Part shown: piece after piece, positions 15,508 through 23,393 of the stretch
Numbering within the stretch: position 1 is the first letter of the stretch
Layout of the letters: the number at the start of each line of letters is the position of its first letter
Assembly (NCBI RefSeq): GCF_030815125.1
Contig: NZ_JAUSWH010000003.1
Span: forward strand, 124,001 to 188,000
From: Allorhizobium paknamense
GTDB taxonomy: Bacteria; Pseudomonadota; Alphaproteobacteria; Rhizobiales; Rhizobiaceae
Length of the DNA: 64,000 nucleotides
Direction: 5' to 3'
Translations under genes and position numbers: made by a program
The notes under the pieces: generated by a model
Told to the model about the DNA's origin: nothing
The model's input: the letters and a program-made list of their open reading frames with translations, nothing else
The model's database searches: none

Positions 15508-15651
15508 GGTGTGTGGGGATTCAGTTTTGGGGGAGGCGAAAACGGTGATTTTCGAGAACCGGAGCGGAGTGTACTTGAGTACATGAGCCTAGGTAAGCGC
15601 AGGAAATTGCCGTTTGCAGCCCGCCCAAAGCTGAATCCCCACACACCCTAG
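15504..15651. repeat. S-type element with perfect 21-bp terminal inverted repeats
   Basis: A 148-bp element bounded by CTAGGGTGTGTGGGGATTCA(G) at 15504-15524 and its exact complement at 15631-15651. The interior has a GTACTTGAGTAC palindrome flanked by GAGAACCGGAGCGGAG and AAGCGCAGGAAATTGCC, shared with the interrupted copy at 2343-2545. It is MITE-like in shape. Its right end provides the TAG stop codon of the GGDEF-EAL gene. Confidence 0.85.
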
Positions 15652-17012
15652 CCAGCGATGAACTGGCCCCTGTGCCGGGTTGCCGTCAGGTCCTGATAGT
15701 GGCGGTAGAGATAGCGCAGCGTGGCGGCGGCATCGGCAGGCTTGCCGAAGTAATAGCCCTGGCCCATGGCGCAACCCAGCCCGCGCAGCATTTCCGCCTC
15801 GACCTCGGTTTCGATACCCTCGGCGACGACCTTGAGGTTCAGCCCGTCGCACATGGTAATGATCGCCTTGACGATATGCTCGGAGGTGCGGTCCGTGGTG
15901 ATGGCCGAGACGAAGGCGCGGTCGATCTTGACCTTGTCGAAGGTGAATTCGCGCAGCCGCCCCAGGCTGGACTGGCCTGTGCCGAAATCATCCAGCGAAA
16001 TCTTCACGCCAGCCTGACGCAATTCCTCAATAATCCGGCTGGCGGTGCTGGCCGAGGCCATCACGGCGGTTTCGGTGATTTCAAGCTCCAGCCGTGCAGG
16101 GTCCAAACCGACGCTGCTGAGAATGGAGAGCGTGCGCGAGGTGGTGGAGGGATCGGTCAGTTGCACGGAAGACAGGTTGAATGAAAGGAACAGGTCGCGC
16201 GGCCAGGTGAGTGCTGCATCGGCGGCCTTGCGCAACAGGGTTTCCGAGAGCGTATCGATAAAGCCGCGCTCCTCGGCCAGCGGCACGAAGACGGCGGGGG
16301 AGACAAAGCCGAGATCGGCATCGATCCAGCGCGCCAGCGCCTCGAAGCCCAGAACCTGCTGATCGGCCAGCGACACGATGGGTTGGAAATGCACATCCAC
16401 CGCATCGTTGATGATGGCATTGCGCAACGCCTGTTCAAGCTGGGTGGAGCGGCGCATTTCCTGGGCGATTTCGCGCGTATAGACCGTCACCTGTCCGCGC
16501 CCGCGCCGCTTGGAGCGATAAAGCGCGGTTTCAGCACTTTTCATCAGGTCATCGAATTCCGCACCCGCAAACGGATAGATGGCAAAGCCCAGCGAGGCGG
16601 AGAGCCGCACATTGCGGTCGCCCAGATCGTAAGGGGCCGAGAGCACGTCCTTGATGAGATGGCCGATACGTTCGGCGCTGCCCGCCTCGAAGATCAGCGG
16701 CAGGATGATGGCGAATTCATCGCCGTCATGGCGGGTGACAAGGCTGCCATCGGGAATGCAGGCCTTCAGCCGGTGCGCCACCTGGCAGAGGATTTCATCG
16801 CCCGCTTGCGAGCCGAAGAGATCGTTGATGGGTTTGAAGCCGTCGAGATTGACGAGGGCAACCGTGAACGGCGCAGGGTCGGCTGCCCGTTCGGCAGCGA
16901 GCGAACATACCTTTTCCTTCAGCCGGCGCTGATTTCCCAGCCCCGTCAGGGAATCGGTAAAGGCCGGTCCGGCCCTCCCGCTCTCGTCTGCCGGCATATC
17001 AGCAGCGCCCAT
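15648..17012 (-). CDS. GGDEF-EAL cyclic-di-GMP signalling protein
   Basis: A 454-residue cytoplasmic protein with an N-terminal GGDEF domain (about 18-180) and a C-terminal EAL domain (about 195-445), without sensor or membrane segments. The GGDEF signature reads HDGDEF, so its first Gly is Asp; cyclase activity is uncertain. The EAL domain keeps the key elements: FEALARW, SFNLS, ELEITETAV, the DDFGTG loop, KIDRAFV and EGIE, consistent with an active phosphodiesterase that breaks c-di-GMP to pGpG. The TAG stop lies in the end of a palindromic element. A PAS-REC protein lies 328 bp upstream on the same strand; a functional link is possible but inferred. Confidence 0.92.
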   Translation of the reverse strand: MGAADMPADESGRAGPAFTDSLTGLGNQRRLKEKVCSLAAERAADPAPFTVALVNLDGFKPINDLFGSQAGDEILCQVAHRLKACIPDGSLVTRHDGDEFAIILPLIFEAGSAERIGHLIKDVLSAPYDLGDRNVRLSASLGFAIYPFAGAEFDDLMKSAETALYRSKRRGRGQVTVYTREIAQEMRRSTQLEQALRNAIINDAVDVHFQPIVSLADQQVLGFEALARWIDADLGFVSPAVFVPLAEERGFIDTLSETLLRKAADAALTWPRDLFLSFNLSSVQLTDPSTTSRTLSILSSVGLDPARLELEITETAVMASASTASRIIEELRQAGVKISLDDFGTGQSSLGRLREFTFDKVKIDRAFVSAITTDRTSEHIVKAIITMCDGLNLKVVAEGIETEVEAEMLRGLGCAMGQGYYFGKPADAAATLRYLYRHYQDLTATRHRGQFIAG

Positions 17013-17340
17013 GGAAAATCCCTAAAATGCGTCCGTTGCAATCATTCCAGGAAACGCGCTTCCGCTGAATCTGTTCATTTCTTCATCGCATTCCACTGCC
17101 ATCACGAAAGACGCATCTGGAGATACGGCTTCCGATGCTTAGGATGGGCGGCAAATCCTAATAAAATTTTAGTTTCGGCGACTGCGGGACCTGTGGATTC
17201 TCACCCGTGATTTAGCATATTGACAGGGTGGTTTCCCGTTATCCGTTTGCGCATCCTGCACAGATGGTCTTCAATCTGCGCGAAAATGGCTCATTTTGGG
17301 AAAATCATCATTAACTGTGCCATTTCAAGCCAGCAACGCC
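17013..17340. promoter_or_regulatory. Intergenic region upstream of the GGDEF-EAL gene
   Basis: This 328-bp stretch carries no convincing gene. The part nearest 17013 should hold the promoter of the minus-strand GGDEF-EAL gene. I see an AT-rich stretch near 17157-17175 but no clear operator or terminator. Confidence 0.35.
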
Positions 17341-18915
17341 TCATGCCTGAAGCACGGACCTGGCCACATGCCCATGACGTTGCAGCAGATGCTCGATCAT
17401 GTCCGGGCTCAGCGGTTTGACGATGGCATCGTCCATGCCCGCTTCCAGGCATTTCGGTCGGTCCTGATCGAAGGCGGGCACGAGGACGCCGACGATGAGC
17501 GAGCGCGGACCGCCTGCCTTTTCCTGCTCGCGCATCACCCGTGCAAGGTCGAGGCCATGAATGTCAGGCAGCGAGATATCCATCAGCACCACTTCAGGCC
17601 GCAATTCCTGCCAGATGCGCAAGGCATCCGTTCCATTGGCCGCCAGCGTATAGCGGCAGCCCAGCCCTTCCAGGATCTGTGAAAAGACAATCTGGTTCAC
17701 CGCATTGTCTTCCACCACCAGAATGCCGGCGGAAGGAGATGGGGCTGCGGCAGGCTGCGGCGTCTGGACAGCCTCTGTTGGCGGTGTGAGGGCAAAGGGC
17801 TTTTCGCGGCTTTGGGCAAGGGCGGTCCCCAAGGTCTCCGGTGTCCAGTCCGCGTCGACCATCACCGCCGCAAGGGCCTGTTCTTCGGCGAGCGCCCTGC
17901 AGAGCGGCGGCATGCGCCTGTCCACCAGCACCCTGTCGATGCGGATATCGGCGGAACGGGCAACGCCGAGAAAGGCCCGCTGCTCGCTTCCACTGGCCAC
18001 CGCGCAACAATCCACGCCCGCCGCCTGAAGCCATGCCGTCAGGCTCCGGGACAAGATGTCATCGCTGCTGACGACAAGAATTTTCAAACCGGCAAGATCT
18101 GCCCGCGTCATGGCAGGCCCTTCCAGACGGGTGACGGCGGTGGGCTTTGTGAGCGTTAGAGACGGCGCTGCGGACAGAATCCGGCGGCTGTCACCGGCCT
18201 CGGCGGCAAAGCTGACGATGGTGAAGATGCGGCCCGCCTTTTCCACCCGGTAAAGCCAGGCGCGGTAGTCGCCCAGCGCGACGGCTTCGCCCAGATGGCC
18301 GGCATTGTCACGCCTGCGATGGATCTCTTCCAGGAACTCCGCCGCAAAGATGACGCCCGCGCTCTGTCCCTGCAAGGCGGCGGCACTGAGGCCGGTGAGC
18401 GAGACCATGGCGCGGTTGATCGCCACGATGACAGCGGCATCATCCAGCACGAAGAGCGGCTGCGGCAGGCGGTCCAGAATTTCCTCGGTGACTTCGACGC
18501 GCTCCTGATCCAGCCGCCACTGTTCCTCACGCTTTTTCTGCTCGGTCACGTCGGTCATCAGGCAAAGGCCGAAGCCGGAGGGCAGGCGCCGTTTCGACAT
18601 GCGGACCTGGCGGCCCTTTTCCGTGCGATCCACACCTTCCCAGCGCTCCCGCCATTGCCCGGCCACCCGTTCGGCAATCCAGTCCTCCCGCGACGGCGGG
18701 TTGCTCAGCCTGCGGATGCAATGGTCATAGATACTGCCCAGCAGATCCCGGAGCCGGGTGCCCGGCTGCAGGTGGAACTCAGGGATTGGAAAGAAGCCGA
18801 GAACTTGCGGGCTGCCATAGACGACGAGATCGTCGCGGTCGATCACCAGCAGGGCACTGCCCTGGGCATCGCAGACCGCATCCAGCAACCCCCGTTCCAG
18901 CACATGCTCTGTCAT
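17341..18915 (-). CDS. PAS / receiver-domain signalling protein lacking a kinase domain
   Basis: A 524-residue cytoplasmic protein. Residues about 5-130 look like a degenerate PAS domain of the PAS-7 type, about 135-260 a second PAS domain, about 275-375 a degenerate receiver (LKILVVSSDD, no clear phosphoacceptor) and about 400-520 a second receiver. The second receiver has VVEDN, phosphoacceptor Asp in LMDISLPD and the Lys of VKPL; the usual Thr/Ser switch position reads GVLVPA. No HisKA or ATPase domain is present, so it resembles a hybrid kinase that has lost its catalytic core. The ATG at 18915 is preferred over the in-frame TTG at 18930: GGAAGG lies 7 nt upstream of the ATG. Confidence 0.8.
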   Translation of the reverse strand: MTEHVLERGLLDAVCDAQGSALLVIDRDDLVVYGSPQVLGFFPIPEFHLQPGTRLRDLLGSIYDHCIRRLSNPPSREDWIAERVAGQWRERWEGVDRTEKGRQVRMSKRRLPSGFGLCLMTDVTEQKKREEQWRLDQERVEVTEEILDRLPQPLFVLDDAAVIVAINRAMVSLTGLSAAALQGQSAGVIFAAEFLEEIHRRRDNAGHLGEAVALGDYRAWLYRVEKAGRIFTIVSFAAEAGDSRRILSAAPSLTLTKPTAVTRLEGPAMTRADLAGLKILVVSSDDILSRSLTAWLQAAGVDCCAVASGSEQRAFLGVARSADIRIDRVLVDRRMPPLCRALAEEQALAAVMVDADWTPETLGTALAQSREKPFALTPPTEAVQTPQPAAAPSPSAGILVVEDNAVNQIVFSQILEGLGCRYTLAANGTDALRIWQELRPEVVLMDISLPDIHGLDLARVMREQEKAGGPRSLIVGVLVPAFDQDRPKCLEAGMDDAIVKPLSPDMIEHLLQRHGHVARSVLQA

Positions 18916-19220
18916 CGCGCAGCCTTCCAAGCCGGCGTGGCAGGAAATGCGGCCCTTTCTTCGGTCAGCATCGGTGACGATCCCTAGCGATGCGAAGGGT
19001 TTTTCGGTCCGTCAGGCGGCGGGGCAAGCCCTGACGCCTGGTTTTTCGCCCGAAATGATCCCCTCGATCGTTCAATCAAAGACGTTATGAATTGAAACAA
19101 GCCTATGGGTTTGTGATTAACGACGGCTTAACGGCATCCAAACACCCTTGTCCCCCGCTTTCTGGGGAGAGAGGGCCGTGCGCTCTTTCCTCACGGCGGG
19201 GAATCCTTGAAAATAAAGAG
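18916..19220. promoter_or_regulatory. Divergent intergenic region between the PAS-REC gene and mutL
   Basis: 305 bp with promoters expected in both directions. The mutL frame is open upstream to 19092, but nothing there resembles MutL. A short palindromic stretch, CCCCGCTTTCTGGGG, lies near 19156-19170. No gene is supported. Confidence 0.35.
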
Positions 19221-21065
19221 ATGGTCGTCAAGCAGCTCCCAGAAACCCTGATCAACCAGATCGCCGCCGGTGAGGTCATCGAACGACCGGCCAGCGCGGC
19301 CAAGGAATTGATCGAAAACGCCATCGATGCCGGGGCCACCCGCATCGAGATTGCCACGGCGGGCGGCGGCAAGGCGCTGCTGAGGATCACCGACAACGGC
19401 GCAGGCATGGATGAGGCCGATCTGGCGCTGGCGGTGCGCCGTCACTGCACCTCCAAGCTGGAGGGGTCTCTGGCGACGATCCGCAGTCTTGGTTTTCGCG
19501 GCGAGGCTCTACCTTCCATCGGGTCGGTGGCGAAGCTGTCCATCGCCACCCGCAGGCCCGGCGCGCCGCATGCGCTGCGCATCCAGGTGGAGGGCGGCAA
19601 GGTCTCCGAGATTGGCCCGGCCTCCGGCAATTTCGGCACGATTGTCGAGGTGCGCGATCTCTTCTTCGCCACACCGGCGCGGCTGAAATTCCTGAAGACC
19701 GAGCGCGCCGAGGCCGCCGCCATCACCGAGGTGGTGAAGCGCATGGCGATTGCCTTTCCGGCCATTCGCTTCGTGCTCTCCGGCACGGACCGTTCGCTTC
19801 TGGAATTTCCCGCCACCGGCGAGGATCATCTGGCGCGGATCGGCCAGGTGCTGGGCGCGGATTTCCGCAGCAATGCCATCGAACTGGATGCGGAGCGGGA
19901 AGAGGTGCGCCTTCAGGGCTTTGCCGGCATCCCCACCTTCAATCGCGGCAATTCCGCCCATCAATATGCTTTCGTCAACGGTCGCCCGGTGCAGGACAAG
20001 CTGATCCTCTCCGCCATTCGCGGCGCCTATGCGGAAACCGTGCCGCAGGGGCGCTATCCGGTGGCGGTGCTGTCGCTGACACTCGATCCGGCCTATGTCG
20101 ATGTGAATGTCCATCCGGCGAAATCCGATGTTCGTTTTCGCGATCCGAGTCTGGTGCGCGGGCTGATCGTCGGCGCCATTCGCGAAGCTTTGACGCGGGA
20201 GGGCGCGCGCCCGTCGACCGCCGGCGCCGATGCCATGCTGCGGGCCTTCCGTCCGGGGTTTCATCCCGGCGCCAGTGCAGGCTTTGCGGGCCGTCCCGCC
20301 GCAGCGGCGGGCTGGACGCCCTCTGCCTCGCCCCACCGCCCGCTTGGACTTTCACCGCTGCAGCCGGGCCTCAGCGAAGGCGTGCAGGGCCGGTTCGATA
20401 GCCTCACCATGCCCGCCGCCCGCGCCGAAACGCAGTTCTCCGAGCCGGTGGCGGAGGTTTCGGCCTCTGCCGGGCCAGAGCGGCAGTTTCCGCTGGGCGC
20501 GGCGCGGGCGCAGGTGCATGGCAATTACATCGTGGCGCAAACCGGCGATGGTCTGGTCATCGTCGATCAGCACGCCGCCCACGAGCGGCTGGTGTTCGAG
20601 GACATGCGCAAGGCGCTGACAGGTCGCCGCCTGCCATCGCAGGGCCTGCTCATTCCCGAAATCGTCGACCTGCCGGAAGAGGATTGCGACCGTCTTGCCG
20701 CCCATGCCGAGGAATTCGACCGGCTGGGTCTGGCGCTGGAGCGTTTCGGCCCGGGCGCGATGGCGGTGCGGGAAACGCCAGCCATGCTGGGTGAAATGGA
20801 CGTGCAGGCGCTGCTCAGGCAATTGGCCGATGAGATCGCCGAATGGGAGACCGCGGGCGGCCTGTTTGCGAGGCTGGAACATGTGGCCGCCACCATGGCC
20901 TGCCACGGCTCGGTGCGGTCCGGCCGTCTCTTGCGGGTCGAGGAAATGAACGCGCTTCTACGCAAGATGGAAGAAACGCCCGGCTCCGGCCAATGCAATC
21001 ACGGCAGGCCCACCTATGTGGAACTGAAGCTTGCCGATATCGAGCGGCTGTTCGGCAGGAGTTGA
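19221..21065 (+). CDS. mutL: DNA mismatch repair protein MutL (endonuclease type)
   Basis: Couples mismatch recognition by MutS to strand removal. The 614-residue protein has a GHKL ATPase N-terminus ([44 protein letters not shown]) and a C-terminal dimerisation domain. The C-terminal part carries the latent endonuclease motif DQHAxxExxxxE (Asp449, His451, Glu455, Glu460) plus the ACHGSVR and GQCNHGRP sections that complete the metal site. This fits alphaproteobacteria, which lack MutH. The start at 19221 gives the standard short MutL N-terminus. mutL is divergent from the PAS-REC gene and followed by a DUF2093 gene. Confidence 0.97.
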   Translation: MVVKQLPETLINQIAAGEVIERPASAAKELIENAIDAGATRIEIATAGGGKALLRITDNGAGMDEADLALAVRRHCTSKLEGSLATIRSLGFRGEALPSIGSVAKLSIATRRPGAPHALRIQVEGGKVSEIGPASGNFGTIVEVRDLFFATPARLKFLKTERAEAAAITEVVKRMAIAFPAIRFVLSGTDRSLLEFPATGEDHLARIGQVLGADFRSNAIELDAEREEVRLQGFAGIPTFNRGNSAHQYAFVNGRPVQDKLILSAIRGAYAETVPQGRYPVAVLSLTLDPAYVDVNVHPAKSDVRFRDPSLVRGLIVGAIREALTREGARPSTAGADAMLRAFRPGFHPGASAGFAGRPAAAAGWTPSASPHRPLGLSPLQPGLSEGVQGRFDSLTMPAARAETQFSEPVAEVSASAGPERQFPLGAARAQVHGNYIVAQTGDGLVIVDQHAAHERLVFEDMRKALTGRRLPSQGLLIPEIVDLPEEDCDRLAAHAEEFDRLGLALERFGPGAMAVRETPAMLGEMDVQALLRQLADEIAEWETAGGLFARLEHVAATMACHGSVRSGRLLRVEEMNALLRKMEETPGSGQCNHGRPTYVELKLADIERLFGRS

Positions 21066-21228
21066 GATGGGCGGCAGGGCAGGGCGGTCACCTCCCCGCA
21101 GACGGGAAACCTCCCCCTCTCGGGAAATCTCTGGTAATTTTGGCGGCCTGCCCTTATTTCAGGACATCGCAAGTCCTGAGGGCACACAGTCTTATCCCGT
21201 GCAGGGACAGGCATTGAAGGAGCAGATG

Positions 21229-21459
21229 ATGAACCGGTTTGAAAAGAGCGGCGGCAAGCAAGCAACGGTGCGCTATCTGGATGCCGATTTCCAGATCATC
21301 GATCCCGGCTCCTATGTCGTCTGCGCCATCACCGGCCGTCCGATCACCGTCGATGAGCTGAAATACTGGAGCGTCGACCGTCAGGAAGCCTATGTCGATG
21401 CCGGCGCCTCGCTGGAGGCCGAAAAGCGCGCCGGAAACCTGCCGAACCAGAAGGGGTGA
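21229..21459 (+). CDS. DUF2093 family protein
   Basis: A 76-residue protein with the DUF2093 pattern: YLDADFxIIxPGSYVxCAxTGxxIxxDELKYWSVxRQEAY. Function unknown. The family is common next to lpxK or mutL in Rhizobiales. AAGGAG at 21217-21222 gives 6-nt spacing to the ATG at 21229; the ATG at 21226 is only 3 nt away and is less likely. It converges on lpxK with 25 bp between the stops. Confidence 0.88.
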   Translation: MNRFEKSGGKQATVRYLDADFQIIDPGSYVVCAITGRPITVDELKYWSVDRQEAYVDAGASLEAEKRAGNLPNQKG

Positions 21460-21484
21460 ACGGTTCCACTTTTCTGGAAGCGTT

Positions 21485-22528
21485 TTATTTTGCGACCCTT
21501 GCCCGAAAATTCGCCAGCGCCTGTTCAATGACATGTCGCGGCATATCGGGATCATCGAAGCGCATCTCGATCTCCACGACTTTGGAGCGGGCGGCAAGCT
21601 CTGCTGTACGGCCCTTGCCGCCTTTCAGGCGCACGGCATCCTTGGCGGTGGTGACCAGTTGCAGATCCTGCTCATCGGCGGTGGCGAGAAGCCCCTCGAT
21701 CTCATCGGGTGACAGCGGCTGGTGGTCGCCGAAGGCGCGGGTCACGACGAGATCCGCCTGCAATTCCTCCAGGGTGCGGTGGAATTTCGTCGGATCGGCA
21801 ATGCCGCAATAGGCCAGAACGCGCTCACCGGAGAGGCTTCCGGTCACCGGATGCAGCCGTGCCGTCAGCACCGGCTTTCCGGCCCGGGCCACAAGCCGCA
21901 CAACGCTTTCGGAGCCATCGGTCCCTGCCGTTGGCTCACCCACCAGCAGCATGGCGTCCATGGCGGCGATCTGTTTGGGCAGCGGCGCGCGCAAGGGGCC
22001 GGCGGGAAAGACCAGATCATTGCCGGTGCCGCGCCTGCGATCCACCACCACCAGCGCGAAATCGAGCGTGAGCCGGGCGCTTTGAAAGCCATCATCCATG
22101 ATGATCAGGTCAACGCCCTGCCGCGCCAGTTCCGCCGCGCCCTCCGTCCGGTGGGGTGAAATCACCGTCATGGCCTCGCGCGCCAGCAGCAGGGGTTCAT
22201 CACCCACTTCCGCCGCCGTGTGGCGTGTTTGATACACAAGCGTGGTCGTCTTCAACCGGCCACCATAGCCACGGCTGAGAAAGCCGGGCCTGAGGCCCAT
22301 GGCCTTGGCCGCCTTGGCGAGCGCCAGCGCCGTCGGCGTCTTGCCCGCCCCGCCGAGGGTGAAATTGCCGACGCAGATCACGGGCAAGTCCGCGCTTTGC
22401 CGCTTGGCTCTCGCCATGCGCCGTCCGGCAATGTGTCCGTAAAGAAGGCTCAGCGGCAGCAGCGCAAAGGCGCGCCAATCCGGCTTTCGCCACCAGAAGG
22501 AGGGTGCGTCAAGCTTCTGTTTTCGCAA
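21485..22528 (-). CDS. lpxK: Tetraacyldisaccharide 4'-kinase
   Basis: Phosphorylates the 4' position of the lipid A disaccharide precursor at the inner membrane. The 347-residue protein has the FWWRKPDWRAFALLPLSLLYG membrane-anchor start, the P-loop NFTLGGAGKTP (GGAGKT 59-64) and the MDDGFQ motif. No ATG fits: the best start is TTG at 22528, because farther upstream the frame runs into R and T repeats. It is the last gene of a minus-strand block with waaA and an interposed HAD gene. The repeats at 22572-22677 separate it from the HAD gene, so its expression may be partly independent. Confidence 0.93.
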   Translation of the reverse strand: MRKQKLDAPSFWWRKPDWRAFALLPLSLLYGHIAGRRMARAKRQSADLPVICVGNFTLGGAGKTPTALALAKAAKAMGLRPGFLSRGYGGRLKTTTLVYQTRHTAAEVGDEPLLLAREAMTVISPHRTEGAAELARQGVDLIIMDDGFQSARLTLDFALVVVDRRRGTGNDLVFPAGPLRAPLPKQIAAMDAMLLVGEPTAGTDGSESVVRLVARAGKPVLTARLHPVTGSLSGERVLAYCGIADPTKFHRTLEELQADLVVTRAFGDHQPLSPDEIEGLLATADEQDLQLVTTAKDAVRLKGGKGRTAELAARSKVVEIEMRFDDPDMPRHVIEQALANFRARVAK

Positions 22529-22571
22529 CGGATTTGTCCGAAAATCGACCCCTGCGCTCCGGTCCGGTATG

Positions 22572-22677
22572 CTAGAGCATTTCCAGGAAAAGTGGAAGCC
22601 GGTTTTCCGTCCGGAAATGCGTAGAAACAAAGAACTAGAGCGTTTCAATGTTTCCGTGAAACAATGAAACGCTCTAG
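22572..22677. repeat. R-type repeat followed by a T-type hairpin
   Basis: 22572-22624 is an inverted R unit (CTAGAGCATTTCC...GGTTTTCCGTCCGGAAATGCG). 22635-22677 is a hairpin, CTAGAGCGTTTCAATG / CAATGAAACGCTCTAG. The terminal CTAG holds the TAG stop of the HAD gene on the minus strand. A half copy of T occurs near 42907-42923. Confidence 0.85.
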
Positions 22678-23393
22678 GCAAGTATCTGCTCCAGCTCGGT
22701 GATATCATTGAGGCAGGCATCGGAGCCCGCTTCCAGGGTCAGCCGCGAGCCGGTTCCGGTGAGCACGCCCACCACCAGTCCGGCGCCGGCATTGCGGCCC
22801 ATCATCAGGTCGTGATTGTTATCGCCCACCACCGCCACCTGTTCCGGCGTGAGCCCCGTGGCGGCACAAAAACCCAGCACCATGCCGGGGTCCGGCTTGC
22901 AGCCGTGGCCGCTGTCATAGCCCGCCACGAAATCCACCAGTTCCTCCAGCCCGAAACGGCGGATGATGGTGCGGATGGAGCGTTCGTTATCCGAAGAGGC
23001 GATACCGAGCTTCAGGCCCCGTGCCTTCAGCCGGGAAAACAGCGGCGCAAGCTCCGTCACCGGCACCGAAAGCTCGGAGGCGGAGGCGAAAATCGCGTCC
23101 AGTTTTGCGGTGAGGACCTCGGCGTCGAAGGGGGAACCCGCCTCGGCCAAGCCTTCCGCGATTTCGGCGGAATTGCCAGCCGCCAGCAGGCTGTCCGGCA
23201 CCACATGGCCGCTTTCGGGGTCCATGCCGCAGGCCATCAGCAAACGATCGGCCAGAACCGGGTCGCCATCGGCGGCCATCAGCGCCAGTTGCCGATTGAC
23301 CGGCCCCCAGCTTGCGTCATAATCGAGAAGGGTTCCGTCCTTGTCGAAGACGATACCGGAAATAACGGGCGTCTTGCGGCTCTCCACACTCAC
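22674..23393 (-). CDS. HAD-superfamily hydrolase (phosphoglycolate phosphatase-like)
   Basis: A 239-residue phosphatase-type protein: the nucleophile motif FDKDGTLLDY has Asp17 and Asp19; motif II is ASSDN, motif III Lys in GCKPDPGM, and motif IV VGDNNHDLMMG. A helical cap lies between motifs I and II, as in Gph. The substrate cannot be told. The start is GTG at 23393, overlapping the waaA stop by 4 nt (GTGA), so it is translationally coupled to waaA. Its stop codon is inside a palindromic repeat. HAD enzymes are not usual members of the waaA-lpxK pair; a link to Kdo or nucleotide-sugar metabolism is only inferred. Confidence 0.85.
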   Translation of the reverse strand: MSVESRKTPVISGIVFDKDGTLLDYDASWGPVNRQLALMAADGDPVLADRLLMACGMDPESGHVVPDSLLAAGNSAEIAEGLAEAGSPFDAEVLTAKLDAIFASASELSVPVTELAPLFSRLKARGLKLGIASSDNERSIRTIIRRFGLEELVDFVAGYDSGHGCKPDPGMVLGFCAATGLTPEQVAVVGDNNHDLMMGRNAGAGLVVGVLTGTGSRLTLEAGSDACLNDITELEQILA

